A stretch of 64,000 nucleotides of DNA from NCBI RefSeq assembly GCF_003967595.1, contig NZ_BIFW01000001.1, positions 620,001 to 684,000 of the forward strand, given 5' to 3'. The stretch is from Companilactobacillus musae. GTDB taxonomy: Bacteria; Bacillota; Bacilli; Lactobacillales; Lactobacillaceae. A program made the position numbers and the translations under genes. The notes under the pieces are model-generated. The model saw only the letters and a list, made by a program, of their open reading frames with translations. It made no database searches and was not told the DNA's origin. Positions 47,300-56,372 of the stretch are shown here, piece after piece. Numbering within the stretch: position 1 is the stretch's first letter; each line of letters opens with the position of its first letter.

Positions 47300-47410
47300 A
47301 TCGGCATTCCTCTTCTCTTTAAAAATATTACTTTAAGTATAACCGTTAATTTAACATTTTATACTATTTAAAATAAACAAAAACACTTTAAAAAATAATT
47401 TCTTTTGCAC

Positions 47411-47461
47411 AAAAATCCTCCTGTAGCAACCATCAAAGATGATCATTACAGGAGGATTTCT
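47411..47461 (-). terminator. glnA terminator
   Basis: AAATCCTCCTGTAATGATCA-type stem with TACAGGAGGATTTTT; similar in sequence to the terminator after guaC. Confidence 0.88.
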
Positions 47462-47493
47462 TAGTATTCGGGAATTGAATTCATTTTTTGTAA

Positions 47494-48822
47494 TTAATAT
47501 TGAGACATGTAAGTATCTCTTTCCCATTGTGAAACTGTTTGTTGGTATCTAGCCCATTCAGCATTCTTAGCAGCGAAGAAACTATTTGTTAAGCCTGTAC
47601 CAAGGGATTGTTGAACATATTCATCTTTACGTAGTGCTTTCAAGGAGTTGTGTAAAGTTGAAGGTAAGTCAATAATACCCTCTTCACGACGTTTTTCTTC
47701 GGACATTTCATAAATGTTGTCCTTAACTTCTGGCATAAGATCATAATCGCTCTTAATACCATCCAAACCAGCATCAAGGATACATGCGATAGCTAGGTAT
47801 GGATTAGTTGTTGGATCGACACTTCTCATTTCAATACGTTTTGACTTACCTTTTGCAGCAGGTACACGTACTAATGGTGAACGGTTCTTACTTGACCAAG
47901 CAATATAAGTTGGAGCTTCATAGCCTGGTACTAAACGTTTATATGAGTTAACAGTTGGATTATTAACAGCAGTTAATGCACGAGCATGCTTCAAAATACC
48001 ACTCAAAAACTTTTTGGCTGTATCTGACAACATATCATTTTCATCGTCAAAGATATTATCATCACCATTAAATAATGACATATTGATATGCATTCCTGAA
48101 CCATTGATTCCTTGAACAGGTTTTGGCATAAAGGTAGCATACAAACCATGTTCCTTAGCAATTGTTTTAACTACCAATTTGAAGGTTTCAATACTATCTG
48201 CTGCAGATAAAGCATCTTCATATTTAAAGTCAATTTCTTGTTGACCTGGTGCAACTTCGTGGTGACTTGCTTCAACTTCAAAGCCCATCTTTTCAAGGCC
48301 CAAAACAATATCCTTACGAACATTAACACCCAAATCAACTGGTGAAAAGTCAAAATAGCTACCATCATCATTAAGGTGCAAAGTTGGATTGCCATGTTCA
48401 TCTGTATTAAACAAGAAGAATTCAGGTTCTGGTCCAATATTGAAATTAGTGTAGCCCATATCATGCATCTTTTTGATAATTCTTTGAAGGTTAACACGAG
48501 GGTCCCCTTCAAATGGTGTGCCATCTGTTTTATAAATATCACAGATCAAACGAGCAACTTTACCATGTTCTTCACCCCATGGGAAGATCAACCATGTTGA
48601 TAGATCAGGATGCAAGAGCATGTCACTTTCTTCAATACGTGTAAATCCATCAATTGATGAACCATCGAAAGTAATCTTATTTGCTAAAACCTTGTCTAAT
48701 TGTGAGACAGGAACTTCAACGTTTTTGATGATTCCGTTAATATCTGTAAACATTAAACAGATGAATTCAACGTTTTCATCTTTAACCATTTTTGTAATAT
48801 CTTCTGCAGTATAATGTTGCAC
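47494..48822 (-). CDS. glnA: Glutamine synthetase, type I
   Basis: 442 aa, typical of GSI-alpha. Ammonia assimilation: Glu + NH3 + ATP to Gln. [38 protein letters not shown] and RSPLVRVP motifs are intact; the adenylylation loop insert of GSI-beta is absent. No glnR gene precedes it, contrary to many Firmicutes. Confidence 0.96.
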   Translation of the reverse strand: MQHYTAEDITKMVKDENVEFICLMFTDINGIIKNVEVPVSQLDKVLANKITFDGSSIDGFTRIEESDMLLHPDLSTWLIFPWGEEHGKVARLICDIYKTDGTPFEGDPRVNLQRIIKKMHDMGYTNFNIGPEPEFFLFNTDEHGNPTLHLNDDGSYFDFSPVDLGVNVRKDIVLGLEKMGFEVEASHHEVAPGQQEIDFKYEDALSAADSIETFKLVVKTIAKEHGLYATFMPKPVQGINGSGMHINMSLFNGDDNIFDDENDMLSDTAKKFLSGILKHARALTAVNNPTVNSYKRLVPGYEAPTYIAWSSKNRSPLVRVPAAKGKSKRIEMRSVDPTTNPYLAIACILDAGLDGIKSDYDLMPEVKDNIYEMSEEKRREEGIIDLPSTLHNSLKALRKDEYVQQSLGTGLTNSFFAAKNAEWARYQQTVSQWERDTYMSQY

Positions 48823-48905
48823 TTTTAACCACTCCTATTGGATATACCGATTTTTTTGAGAACACTAACAAACGTTATTAATATACCGTTCTATTAATAA
48901 TATGA

Positions 48906-48922
48906 TGATAATACCAATTACA
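48906..48922 (-). promoter_or_regulatory. GlnR-like operator over glnA -10
   Basis: TGTAATTGGTATTATCA fits TGTNA-N7-TNACA with one mismatch and overlaps the -10. Confidence 0.45.
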
Positions 48923-48936
48923 AATCTTAGTGTCAA
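48908..48936 (-). promoter_or_regulatory. glnA promoter
   Basis: TTGACA (48931-48936), 17-base spacer, TATTAT (48908-48913). Confidence 0.82.
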
Positions 48937-49036
48937 ATATTTTCATTAATATTTTCAATAAATTCCAATATTAAATACTAAAATTATCATATAAGAAAAT
49001 TCTATCACAATAAATTATATTATTAGCAACTTTAAT

Positions 49037-49065
49037 TTGACTTCTTTAACTTTTCCGGTTAAATT
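49037..49065 (+). promoter_or_regulatory. Probable guaC promoter
   Basis: TTGACT (49037-49042), 17-base spacer, TAAATT (49060-49065). Confidence 0.5.
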
Positions 49066-49067
49066 AT

Positions 49068-49112
49068 AGATACGAACGAAATTCAATATAAAAATAATAA
49101 TTGTTCGTAATT
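49068..49112 (+). promoter_or_regulatory. Paired PurR-box-like sites before guaC
   Basis: AGATACGAACGAA (49068-49080) and ATTGTTCGTAATT (49100-49112) form an inverted pair with TACGAAC/GTTCGTA cores. The second differs at one place from the PurR box AWWWCCGAACWWT read on the other strand. They follow the -10, as expected for repression. Confidence 0.55.
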
Positions 49113-49129
49113 AATGGAGTGAATAATAA

Positions 49130-50107
49130 ATGCAAGTTTTTGATTATGAAGATATCCAACTAATACCGAATAAATGTATCGTCGACAGTCGTTCTGAATG
49201 TGATACAAGCATTAAATTCGGACCAAAAACATTTAAAATTCCGGTTGTCCCTGCTAATATGCAAACGATCATCGATGAAAATTTAGCTGAAAAATTGGCA
49301 GCTAATGATTTCTTCTATGTGATGCATCGTTTTGAGCCAAAGACAAGAATCAATTTCATTAAAGATATGAACCAAAAAGAATTATTTACTTCAATCAGCG
49401 TTGGTATCAAAAAAGAAGAATTTGATTTTATTGATAGCCTCGTTGCCGAAGGCCTAAAACCAGATTATATAACAATCGATGTTGCCCACGGACATAGTGA
49501 TCGCGTTATTAACATGATTCATTATATTAAAAAGAACATTCCTTCAACCTTCTTAATCGCTGGTAATGTTGGAACTCCTGAAGCTGTACGTGAACTAGAA
49601 AACGCCGGTGCTGATGCTACAAAGGTTGGTATTGGACCTGGTAAAGTATGTATCACTAAACTAAAAACTGGCTTTGGCACAGGTGGTTGGCAATTGGCTG
49701 CAGTTCGTCTCTGCGCTAAGGCTGCCAGTAAACCAATTATCGCCGATGGTGGAGTCAGAAATGATGGTGACATTGCCAAATCCGTCCGATTTGGAGCTGA
49801 TATGGTCATGATTGGTTCTTTACTTGCTGGTCATAAGGAATCCCCTGGTGAAGTTATCGAAAAAGATGGTCAAAAATATAAAGCCTATTTCGGATCTGCT
49901 TCCCAATATCAAAAAGGTGAATACAAAAATGTTGAAGGTAAAAAAATGTTAGTTCCCTATAAGGGCGAGATTATGAATACCTTAAATGAAATGAAACAAG
50001 ATCTTCAATCATCAATTTCTTACGCAGGTGGCAAAGATCTTAACTCTCTTCGTAAAGTTGATTATGTTATCGTTAAAAATTCAATCTACAATGGCGATGT
50101 TTACTAA
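49130..50107 (+). CDS. guaC: GMP reductase
   Basis: 325 aa. NADPH-dependent conversion of GMP to IMP; IMPDH/GMPR fold without CBS domains, and the catalytic Cys loop [11 protein letters not shown]. Length and the YxxxPFKGE-type region (LVPYKGE) fit GMP reductase rather than IMP dehydrogenase. Divergent from glnA. Confidence 0.93.
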   Translation: MQVFDYEDIQLIPNKCIVDSRSECDTSIKFGPKTFKIPVVPANMQTIIDENLAEKLAANDFFYVMHRFEPKTRINFIKDMNQKELFTSISVGIKKEEFDFIDSLVAEGLKPDYITIDVAHGHSDRVINMIHYIKKNIPSTFLIAGNVGTPEAVRELENAGADATKVGIGPGKVCITKLKTGFGTGGWQLAAVRLCAKAASKPIIADGGVRNDGDIAKSVRFGADMVMIGSLLAGHKESPGEVIEKDGQKYKAYFGSASQYQKGEYKNVEGKKMLVPYKGEIMNTLNEMKQDLQSSISYAGGKDLNSLRKVDYVIVKNSIYNGDVY

Positions 50108-50158
50108 TTAAAAAGCACCTATAAAAAGTATCGAATACTGCTCAATTCTTGAGCAATG

Positions 50159-50209
50159 AAAAATCCCCGTGCAGCAACCTTTAAGAATGGTTGTAACACA
50201 GGGATTTTT
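50159..50209 (+). terminator. guaC terminator
   Basis: AAAAATCCC..GTG/CAC..GGGATTTTT with an inner CAACC/GGTTG stem. Confidence 0.88.
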
Positions 50210-50265
50210 ATATGAAATGATTTATATCATGTTTCAGATTCTTATTAAAATTCTTTAAGAAAAGA

Positions 50266-50306
50266 AAAAGAAGTTGACGACTGGGTGTTCGTCAACTTCT
50301 TTTTTA
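50266..50306. terminator. Terminator of glycosyltransferase operon
   Basis: AAGAAGTTGACGA/TCGTCAACTTCTT 13-base stem, 8-base loop, T and A runs both sides. Confidence 0.88.
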
Positions 50307-50456
50307 TGAATGGGATAGTTCATGTTCAATTTGATAAGAATCGGTTGTCCATCAAACAACTTTTACATCCATCAAATTTACCACTACTTTAACACATTCC
50401 CGAAAAATTAAACAGTATGAAAACTTTTAAAGTAAAAAAGATTTTTTCTAATAATA

Positions 50457-51425
50457 TTAATTATTCATTTGACGAGCTGTGAAATGATGGATACCTTTAT
50501 TTCGTTCTTCAAACCCTTCCGTCTTACTTACAATATAACGAGGGCGATTATTGACTTGATCCAAAACTCGACCCAAGTAGCTGCCAAGTATCCCAATAGA
50601 TAGCATCAACAATCCTAAAGTGAATAAAAGAATCGTAACTCCAACTGAGGCAACACTATAATTACCACTAGCGATTAAATATCCTAAAGTAAATATACCA
50701 CTGGCTAAAGGTACAATTGAAAAAATATTGACAAATTGTAATGGTTTCATAGAAAAAGATGTGATTCCATCTAATGCTAATTTAACCATCTTTGAAAGCG
50801 GATATTTGGTTTCACCAGCAATTCTTTCTTGACGATGATATTGAACGCTAGTCTGCCTGAAGCCAATCCAAGTAACTTGTCCGCGAACGAATGGATCTTG
50901 CTCATGCAATTTTAGTAATTGATGAACAGCCTTTCGATCCATTAGACGAAAATCACCTGTATCTAGTGGCATATCAATTGTTGCTAGTTTTTTAAAGGTA
51001 CGATAGAACATTTTGGCAGTAAATTTCTTAAAGAAAGTTTCTCCATCACGTTGCATTCTTTTACCATAGACAATTTCATAGCCTTCATGCCATTTTTCAA
51101 TCATTTGGGGAATGACTTCTGGTGGATCTTGTAAGTCAGCATCCATAACTACTACGGCATCCCCTTTTGTATACTGCAATCCAGCAGTAATAGCTAGTTG
51201 ATGTCCGAAATTACGTGAAAACTCAACTAATTTAATATTATCGTGTTGAGTAATGGCTCGGTTAATAATAGCAACTGATTTATCTTTAGAACCATCATCA
51301 ACGAAGATCAATTCATAAGCTTCTTCTTGTTGTTCAATATAATTTAATAATGTATCAATTGTTGCTTGAATACCCGCCTCTTCATTAAAGACAGGCAATA
51401 CTATAGAGATTAATTGATTTTTCAT
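50457..51425 (-). CDS. GT2 glycosyltransferase, polyprenyl-P-sugar synthase (YkcC-like)
   Basis: 322 aa. GT-A domain with VLPVFNEE, VDDGSKD and DADLQDPP (DxD) motifs, the GDFRLMDRKA block of DPM1/GtrB-type enzymes, and two C-terminal membrane helices. Probably loads a sugar onto undecaprenyl phosphate for the adjacent GT39 enzyme. 21 bases after its gene. Confidence 0.9.
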   Translation of the reverse strand: MKNQLISIVLPVFNEEAGIQATIDTLLNYIEQQEEAYELIFVDDGSKDKSVAIINRAITQHDNIKLVEFSRNFGHQLAITAGLQYTKGDAVVVMDADLQDPPEVIPQMIEKWHEGYEIVYGKRMQRDGETFFKKFTAKMFYRTFKKLATIDMPLDTGDFRLMDRKAVHQLLKLHEQDPFVRGQVTWIGFRQTSVQYHRQERIAGETKYPLSKMVKLALDGITSFSMKPLQFVNIFSIVPLASGIFTLGYLIASGNYSVASVGVTILLFTLGLLMLSIGILGSYLGRVLDQVNNRPRYIVSKTEGFEERNKGIHHFTARQMNN

Positions 51426-51446
51426 ATGCGAGGATTCCTTTCATTA

Positions 51447-53855
51447 TTACTTATAGATACTTGATAAATCATAAAGCGTTCCAGATTGACCGGGACCACC
51501 CATACCGCCTTTGCCCATTGAAGGACTATTAGATTTATTTTTCTTCATTTTCTTTAATTGTGCTTTAGTTAACTTCTTCTTACCTGTTGGTTTAGTTCCA
51601 TTGCCATTTGGTTGATTTCCAGAAGGACCATTACCGCTTGGTGCATTAGAGTTTGAACCAGATGGTTTGGCTGGTGGAGTTGATCCTGTTGAAGAAGTTG
51701 GAGCATTACCAGGAGTTTGTCCAGCGCCATTTGGAGCTGTTGTAGATTTTGTTTTGGATGAAACCGTTACTGCACTTGAATTATTAGTTTGCGTACTGCT
51801 ATTAGATAAACTTACTTTCTTAGCATGTTTCTTGATCCAACTAACAATCTGACTATTAGAACCGCCAGTCTTACCACCTGAGTAGTAATATTTAAGCTTA
51901 CCTTCTTTAATCAATTTTTTAAATTGTGCCAAAGTAATAGCTTTATCGGTACCATTGAATCCACCCATTGCCATAACTGCTTTACCAGTGGCAATAATAT
52001 AAGGTGCTGCAGTACTTGAATCATCAGTGGCAAATAGATATTCAGCCTTACCCTGATGTTTTTCAACATAATTCAATAGTGTTGAATCGACCTGGGAATT
52101 ACCCATGCCGCCACCACCGCCCATAGACGATAGTAATGACGGACCAGCACTAGGAATACCATCACTTGATCCAGCTAAGGTTGGTGTTAATGACCACCAA
52201 GTTGGAGCTAACATGACAATAATCATCGCTGCAACTGGCCAAATTCGTTTATTCTTCAACTTAATTGCAATCCAAGGTAATGCAAATAATGGAATGGAAA
52301 TTACAATTCCAGCTATCAGTAAGACCCATGCTAAAGTTGGATAATAGTCTGTTAAATACCATGCTTGTAAAATGCTGGTTGATAAAATTGCTATTGGCAA
52401 AAGCATCGCCCAAAGTGACTTTTCACGCCACTGTTTGATCATCGTATAAACTCCGATACCTGCTAAAACTGCCATTGCTGGAGCCAACATAATCGTGTAA
52501 TACGGATGGAAGAAACTGGCTACTGAAAAGAATCCTGCAACTGGGACTAGCCAACCAACCCAAAGCCAAAGTTCTTTTCTTTGTGGATTGAGATTGTACC
52601 ATTTCTTCATCTTAGAACCTCTGAAATAAGCATAACTGGAAATAATTCCAAAAACTGCTAATAACATTAACCAACTGATTTGAGGTCCTAATTCTTTTTG
52701 AAGTAATCTAAATGGTCCAGCTGTACCAATATTGAAGGCTCCACCACCTCCGCCACCAGTACCTTTATTATTTCCGCCAGGTTGACCACCCTTACTCATT
52801 TTTGGAGCATTAGTTTTAGAACCAGATGGCTTAGCTGGTGGATTACTACTTGTAGATTTTTTCTTTGCGCCACTTGGAGGTGTTGGTGCATTGCTTGATG
52901 ATTTCGTACCACTTGGTTTTTTAGATTTACTACCAGATGGTGGTGTCATTGATTTACTACCTTTTTTTGAAGAACTACCCATACCAGGGAAAGCTCCACC
53001 AGTACCAGTTGTCTGACCAAGCAAACGTTGCGTACCATTGTACCCAAAGGCTAATTCCAATGCTGAATTAGTTTCTGAACCACCTTCATATGGTCTTTTT
53101 GATGAGTTAGTCATATCAACTGATAAGGGCCAAAGTAAAGTGAAAACAGCTAGAAAAACCGTTGCAATTGACAAATGTGCCAATTTCTTTTTCCAATTTG
53201 TTTCTGCAGCTAACCAGTAATAAAGATATAAAGCTGGCAAAATCATAAATGCTTGTAACATTTTGATATTGAACGAAAAACCTATCAAAGCGAATCCAAT
53301 CCAGAGATATCGTTGCTGTTTCTTCAAAACTGCCTTCTGAACAAACCAAACCGATAATAATAGGAAGAAAACTAAGGTTGCATCCATATTATTAGTTCTT
53401 GAGTCAGCAACTACAATTGGAGTTAATGTCATAATTAATGCAGAAATTCGGGCAGGAATCCTGCCAAAGCGTTTTGAAACGAGATTATAAATTAGATAAA
53501 CCGACCCAATTCCAAATAAAATTGATGGTAGGACAACACTCCATCCATGAACACCAAAAATCTTGGCACTGATAGTCATAAACCATAATGCAACCGGTGG
53601 TTTATCAACCGTAATAAATCCAGCTGGATCAAAACTAGCGTACCAAAAATTCTTAAAACTCTTGGTCATACTGACAATCGCAGCTGTATAAAAGTTGTTG
53701 GCCTCTCCTGCTTCCCAAATATTCCAGGCGTACAAGAATGCCGCCAAAATTAAAATGGCAATCAGCCAATAATCATATTTAATAGTTCTTAATTTATTGA
53801 AAAAGTTAAACTTTTCATTCTTTTGAACACGACTTGGTTCTTTTGATTCCATCAT
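51447..53855 (-). CDS. GT39/ArnT-like membrane glycosyltransferase (YkcB-like)
   Basis: 802 aa, about 12 membrane helices. PMT/ArnT-type N-terminus with the Asp in SFDPAGFITVDKPPVALW (loop 1). Two low-complexity Ser/Pro/Gly/Lys-rich stretches: an internal insert (about residues 283-375) and a C-terminal tail (about 678-802), which share PPAKPSGS blocks. Should transfer sugar from a polyprenyl carrier to an envelope acceptor. Operon: 28-aa peptide, this gene, GT2. Confidence 0.9.
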   Translation of the reverse strand: MMESKEPSRVQKNEKFNFFNKLRTIKYDYWLIAILILAAFLYAWNIWEAGEANNFYTAAIVSMTKSFKNFWYASFDPAGFITVDKPPVALWFMTISAKIFGVHGWSVVLPSILFGIGSVYLIYNLVSKRFGRIPARISALIMTLTPIVVADSRTNNMDATLVFFLLLSVWFVQKAVLKKQQRYLWIGFALIGFSFNIKMLQAFMILPALYLYYWLAAETNWKKKLAHLSIATVFLAVFTLLWPLSVDMTNSSKRPYEGGSETNSALELAFGYNGTQRLLGQTTGTGGAFPGMGSSSKKGSKSMTPPSGSKSKKPSGTKSSSNAPTPPSGAKKKSTSSNPPAKPSGSKTNAPKMSKGGQPGGNNKGTGGGGGGAFNIGTAGPFRLLQKELGPQISWLMLLAVFGIISSYAYFRGSKMKKWYNLNPQRKELWLWVGWLVPVAGFFSVASFFHPYYTIMLAPAMAVLAGIGVYTMIKQWREKSLWAMLLPIAILSTSILQAWYLTDYYPTLAWVLLIAGIVISIPLFALPWIAIKLKNKRIWPVAAMIIVMLAPTWWSLTPTLAGSSDGIPSAGPSLLSSMGGGGGMGNSQVDSTLLNYVEKHQGKAEYLFATDDSSTAAPYIIATGKAVMAMGGFNGTDKAITLAQFKKLIKEGKLKYYYSGGKTGGSNSQIVSWIKKHAKKVSLSNSSTQTNNSSAVTVSSKTKSTTAPNGAGQTPGNAPTSSTGSTPPAKPSGSNSNAPSGNGPSGNQPNGNGTKPTGKKKLTKAQLKKMKKNKSNSPSMGKGGMGGPGQSGTLYDLSSIYK

Positions 53856-53871
53856 TTATCTTCTCCTATCC

Positions 53872-53958
53872 TTAAATAGCTATATTTATAAAAAAACAAA
53901 TGATTGAATAAACTAAAATCGAAAATAGAATCGATTTTAAATGTAAATTATTTTTCAT
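53872..53958 (-). CDS. 28-aa membrane peptide leading the glycosyltransferase operon
   Basis: ATG with AAAGGA 9 bases upstream, 28 codons. Basic N-terminus (MKNNLHLK) then one hydrophobic helix (SILFSILVYSIICFFINIAI). The stop is 16 bases before the GT39 start. Too small for routine annotation. May be a small partner subunit or leader peptide. Confidence 0.65.
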   Translation of the reverse strand: MKNNLHLKSILFSILVYSIICFFINIAI

Positions 53959-53990
53959 CTGTTCAAATTCCTTTCTTAACAACAAGGACA

Positions 53991-53996
53991 AGATTA
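53991..53996 (-). promoter_or_regulatory. Candidate -10 of glycosyltransferase operon
   Basis: TAATCT, 10 bases downstream of the CiaR-type repeat and 32 bases before the 28-aa peptide start. Confidence 0.4.
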
Positions 53997-54006
53997 GACA
54001 AACTAG

Positions 54007-54023
54007 CTTAAATTAAGCTTAAA
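54007..54023 (-). promoter_or_regulatory. CiaR-box-like direct repeat
   Basis: TTTAAG-N5-TTTAAG read on the minus strand (CTTAAA at 54007-54012 and 54018-54023). It is the exact form of the streptococcal CiaR box, between a CiaRH-like pair and the glycosyltransferase operon. Confidence 0.7.
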
Positions 54024-54038
54024 TTGAAATTTATGTTT

Positions 54039-54044
54039 TATAAT
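54039..54044 (+). promoter_or_regulatory. -10 box of response regulator gene
   Basis: TATAAT; the -35 position is occupied by the direct repeat, compatible with autoregulation. Confidence 0.55.
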
Positions 54045-54074
54045 TATGAATAGAATTTAAAAAAGGAGATTGCA

Positions 54075-54767
54075 ATGTCAAATAATATTAGAATTTTAGT
54101 AGTTGAGGATGATGAAAATCTAGCCAACAATATTGCAACATTCTTACACGATTTTTCTGAAGTGGATATCGAAAATGATGGTCTTAGCGGAAAATTTGCT
54201 GCTACAGAAGATGTTTATGATCTAATTATTTTGGATATTATGTTACCTGAAATGAATGGTTATGATGTTTTAAAAAACATCCGTGCCGATAAAATCAACA
54301 CCCCCGTTTTGATTTTGACCGCTAAAGCCGAAATTGATGATAAAATTCACGGCTTCAATTTAGGGGCTGATGACTATCTAACCAAGCCATTTCATCGTGA
54401 AGAACTATTAGCCCGTGTCAAGGCTCTGCTAAAACGTGGCGGCTCTTTAGCTGACGATTCAATTCTCAAAATTAGAAACCTTGAAGTAAACTTAAATAAC
54501 CATGAAATTAAAGCCGGCGGCAAACAAATTTCATTAAATGGTAAGGAGTATGATTTACTGGTTTATTTATTACAAAACAAAAATACCATTTTAACGAAAG
54601 ATCAGATTTTTGAAAGAATCTGGGGGTTTGATTCTGATACCTCTATTACTGTAGTCGAAGTATATATGAGCAATCTACGTAAAAAACTTCGTCCTTCCGA
54701 GAACGATGGTCTAATTAAAACCATCAGAAATGTTGGGTATATTTTCCAAGATGAAACTGAAATCTAA
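54075..54767 (+). CDS. OmpR-family response regulator, CiaR-like
   Basis: 230 aa. Receiver domain with phosphoacceptor Asp54 (ILDIMLPEMNG), Lys in TKPF, and a winged-helix C-terminal DNA-binding domain (residues about 130-228, TSITVVEVYMSNLRKKL). The adjacent TTTAAG direct repeat supports a CiaR-like identity. GGAG RBS. Overlaps the kinase gene by 17 bases. Confidence 0.92.
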   Translation: MSNNIRILVVEDDENLANNIATFLHDFSEVDIENDGLSGKFAATEDVYDLIILDIMLPEMNGYDVLKNIRADKINTPVLILTAKAEIDDKIHGFNLGADDYLTKPFHREELLARVKALLKRGGSLADDSILKIRNLEVNLNNHEIKAGGKQISLNGKEYDLLVYLLQNKNTILTKDQIFERIWGFDSDTSITVVEVYMSNLRKKLRPSENDGLIKTIRNVGYIFQDETEI

Positions 54768-56076
54768 ACAAAGTAAAATTACTCGCCGCCAACAATTTAA
54801 ACTATTTCTATCAATTATGGCCGCATTTGCAGTCTTATTCCTTACTTTAGGCCTGATCATTTTCAATCTCTTTCAGTCTTCAACTTACAAAAGTATTGAT
54901 AAAGATATTCGAAATCAGGTCGTTTCAATCCAAAAACAACCCAATATGAAGAAACAAGTAGAACCTGACCCTCACGACCCTAATAATCACTTCAATAACA
55001 ACGTCAATAAACCCAATCCCAAAGCTCCCTTTCAAGCTTCAATTTTAGTTTTCAACAAAAAGGGAAAGTTATTGAACAAGAGTAGTCTTGGAAATCGTTA
55101 TTCCGTTTTAAAAAACATAAATTTAAATAAAAATAATGTTAATTTGAAACAAACTTTAGTTGTTAATAATATGAACTTCCGTTCAATACTAATAAAAGTC
55201 TCAAAGAAAAATAATAATCCGATGTATGCTGGAAATTATGTTTTAATCATGCAAAATATTGATACTCAAATCCAAGCCATCGAAAATTTTGAACGAATTC
55301 TAATTATTACTTTCTTCCTTTTTTGGGTTATCGCCTTAGTTATTTCTTATTTCTTAGCACGTATAAATATGTTGCCGATCATTAAATCCTGGCAACAACA
55401 AACTGAATTTGTTAACGACGCAGCCCATGAATTAAGGACCCCTTTAACAATCATTCAAGGAAAACTCGAGTACATGCTTACAAAACCAAATAAAAAGATT
55501 ATTGATGAAGCCGAGGCTATTTCAGTTTCGTTAGATGAAGTCAATCGGCTAAATTCCTTAACCAATAACCTATTAGTTTTGGCCCGTTCAGATTCGGCTA
55601 CTACTAATCTAAAATTTGAATTAACTAAACCAGAGTTTTTCTTAAAAGATCCCATTGTCCCTTTTAAAGACATCATCAATTCTCAATCAAAGGTCTTTCA
55701 GATCAACCTTAATGACAATCCAACCCTTAACTTAGACCGCGACAAGATCAAACAATTACTAATAATCCTCTTAGACAACGCTACTAAATACACACCTAAG
55801 AATGGTACTATCAAAATTTACGATCAAGTTGAAGGATCTAAATATCAATTTATTGTTTCTGACACTGGTGTTGGCGTGGCTGATAGCGACAAAAGAAAAA
55901 TCTTTGGGCGATTTTATCGAGTTGATAAATCACGTAATACCAATAGTGGCGGACATGGACTAGGTTTGGCAATTGCTCAACAAATCGTCAATGTTCATCA
56001 TGGCAATATCTTTGTACGTGATAATCTTCCTCACGGCAGTGAATTTGTCGTTGAATTACCTATTAAACATCATTAG
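54751..56076 (+). CDS. Sensor histidine kinase, CiaH-like
   Basis: 441 aa. TM1 about residues 18-40, an extracellular Asn/Lys/Pro-rich sensor loop of about 140 residues, TM2 about 182-205, no clear HAMP domain, His226 in AAHELRTPL, and ATPase boxes DNATKYTP, DTGVGV and GHGLGLAI. It phosphorylates the neighbouring regulator. Start at ATG 54751 (coupled); an ATG at 54730 is possible. Confidence 0.9.
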   Translation: MKLKSKQSKITRRQQFKLFLSIMAAFAVLFLTLGLIIFNLFQSSTYKSIDKDIRNQVVSIQKQPNMKKQVEPDPHDPNNHFNNNVNKPNPKAPFQASILVFNKKGKLLNKSSLGNRYSVLKNINLNKNNVNLKQTLVVNNMNFRSILIKVSKKNNNPMYAGNYVLIMQNIDTQIQAIENFERILIITFFLFWVIALVISYFLARINMLPIIKSWQQQTEFVNDAAHELRTPLTIIQGKLEYMLTKPNKKIIDEAEAISVSLDEVNRLNSLTNNLLVLARSDSATTNLKFELTKPEFFLKDPIVPFKDIINSQSKVFQINLNDNPTLNLDRDKIKQLLIILLDNATKYTPKNGTIKIYDQVEGSKYQFIVSDTGVGVADSDKRKIFGRFYRVDKSRNTNSGGHGLGLAIAQQIVNVHHGNIFVRDNLPHGSEFVVELPIKHH

Positions 56077-56103
56077 AAAATACTGTATAGCTACTTATGA
56101 AAA

Positions 56104-56176
56104 AAAACAGCATTTATTAAGAAGCATTCGAGATATATTAACACATCTCCGGATCTCTTAATAAATGCTGTTTTTG
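56104..56176 (+). terminator. Terminator after kinase gene, AGCATYTAT-type stem
   Basis: Stem of 19 bases (56104-56122 with 56156-56174), large partly paired loop, T run. Confidence 0.85.
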
Positions 56177-56372
56177 CGTTAAAACCCTTTGTATAAATTA
56201 TTTAATTTAGGTTATTTTAATAAGTTCTATATTAGGATTAACTTAATATTTTTGATTTTATTTTTAATATTTTGCGGTCCATTTCACAAAAAACCGCTTT
56301 CCTGTTTTTGAATCAGTCGTCAATATTTCTCATGATAAGATTACGAAATCGTTTATTGAGGGAGGATTCCAC

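Larger units (their letters stand above)
50108..50456. other. Gene-free stretch between guaC and GT2 gene
   Basis: Contains two terminators. Bases 50307-50456 show two CCATCAAA copies and short minus-strand ORFs of under 10 codons; no coding gene. Could be a 3' UTR. Confidence 0.5.

Noticed and set aside
50340-50400. Possible CRISPR-like repeats (CCATCAAA)
   Set aside because: Only two short copies, no regular spacers and no cas genes.
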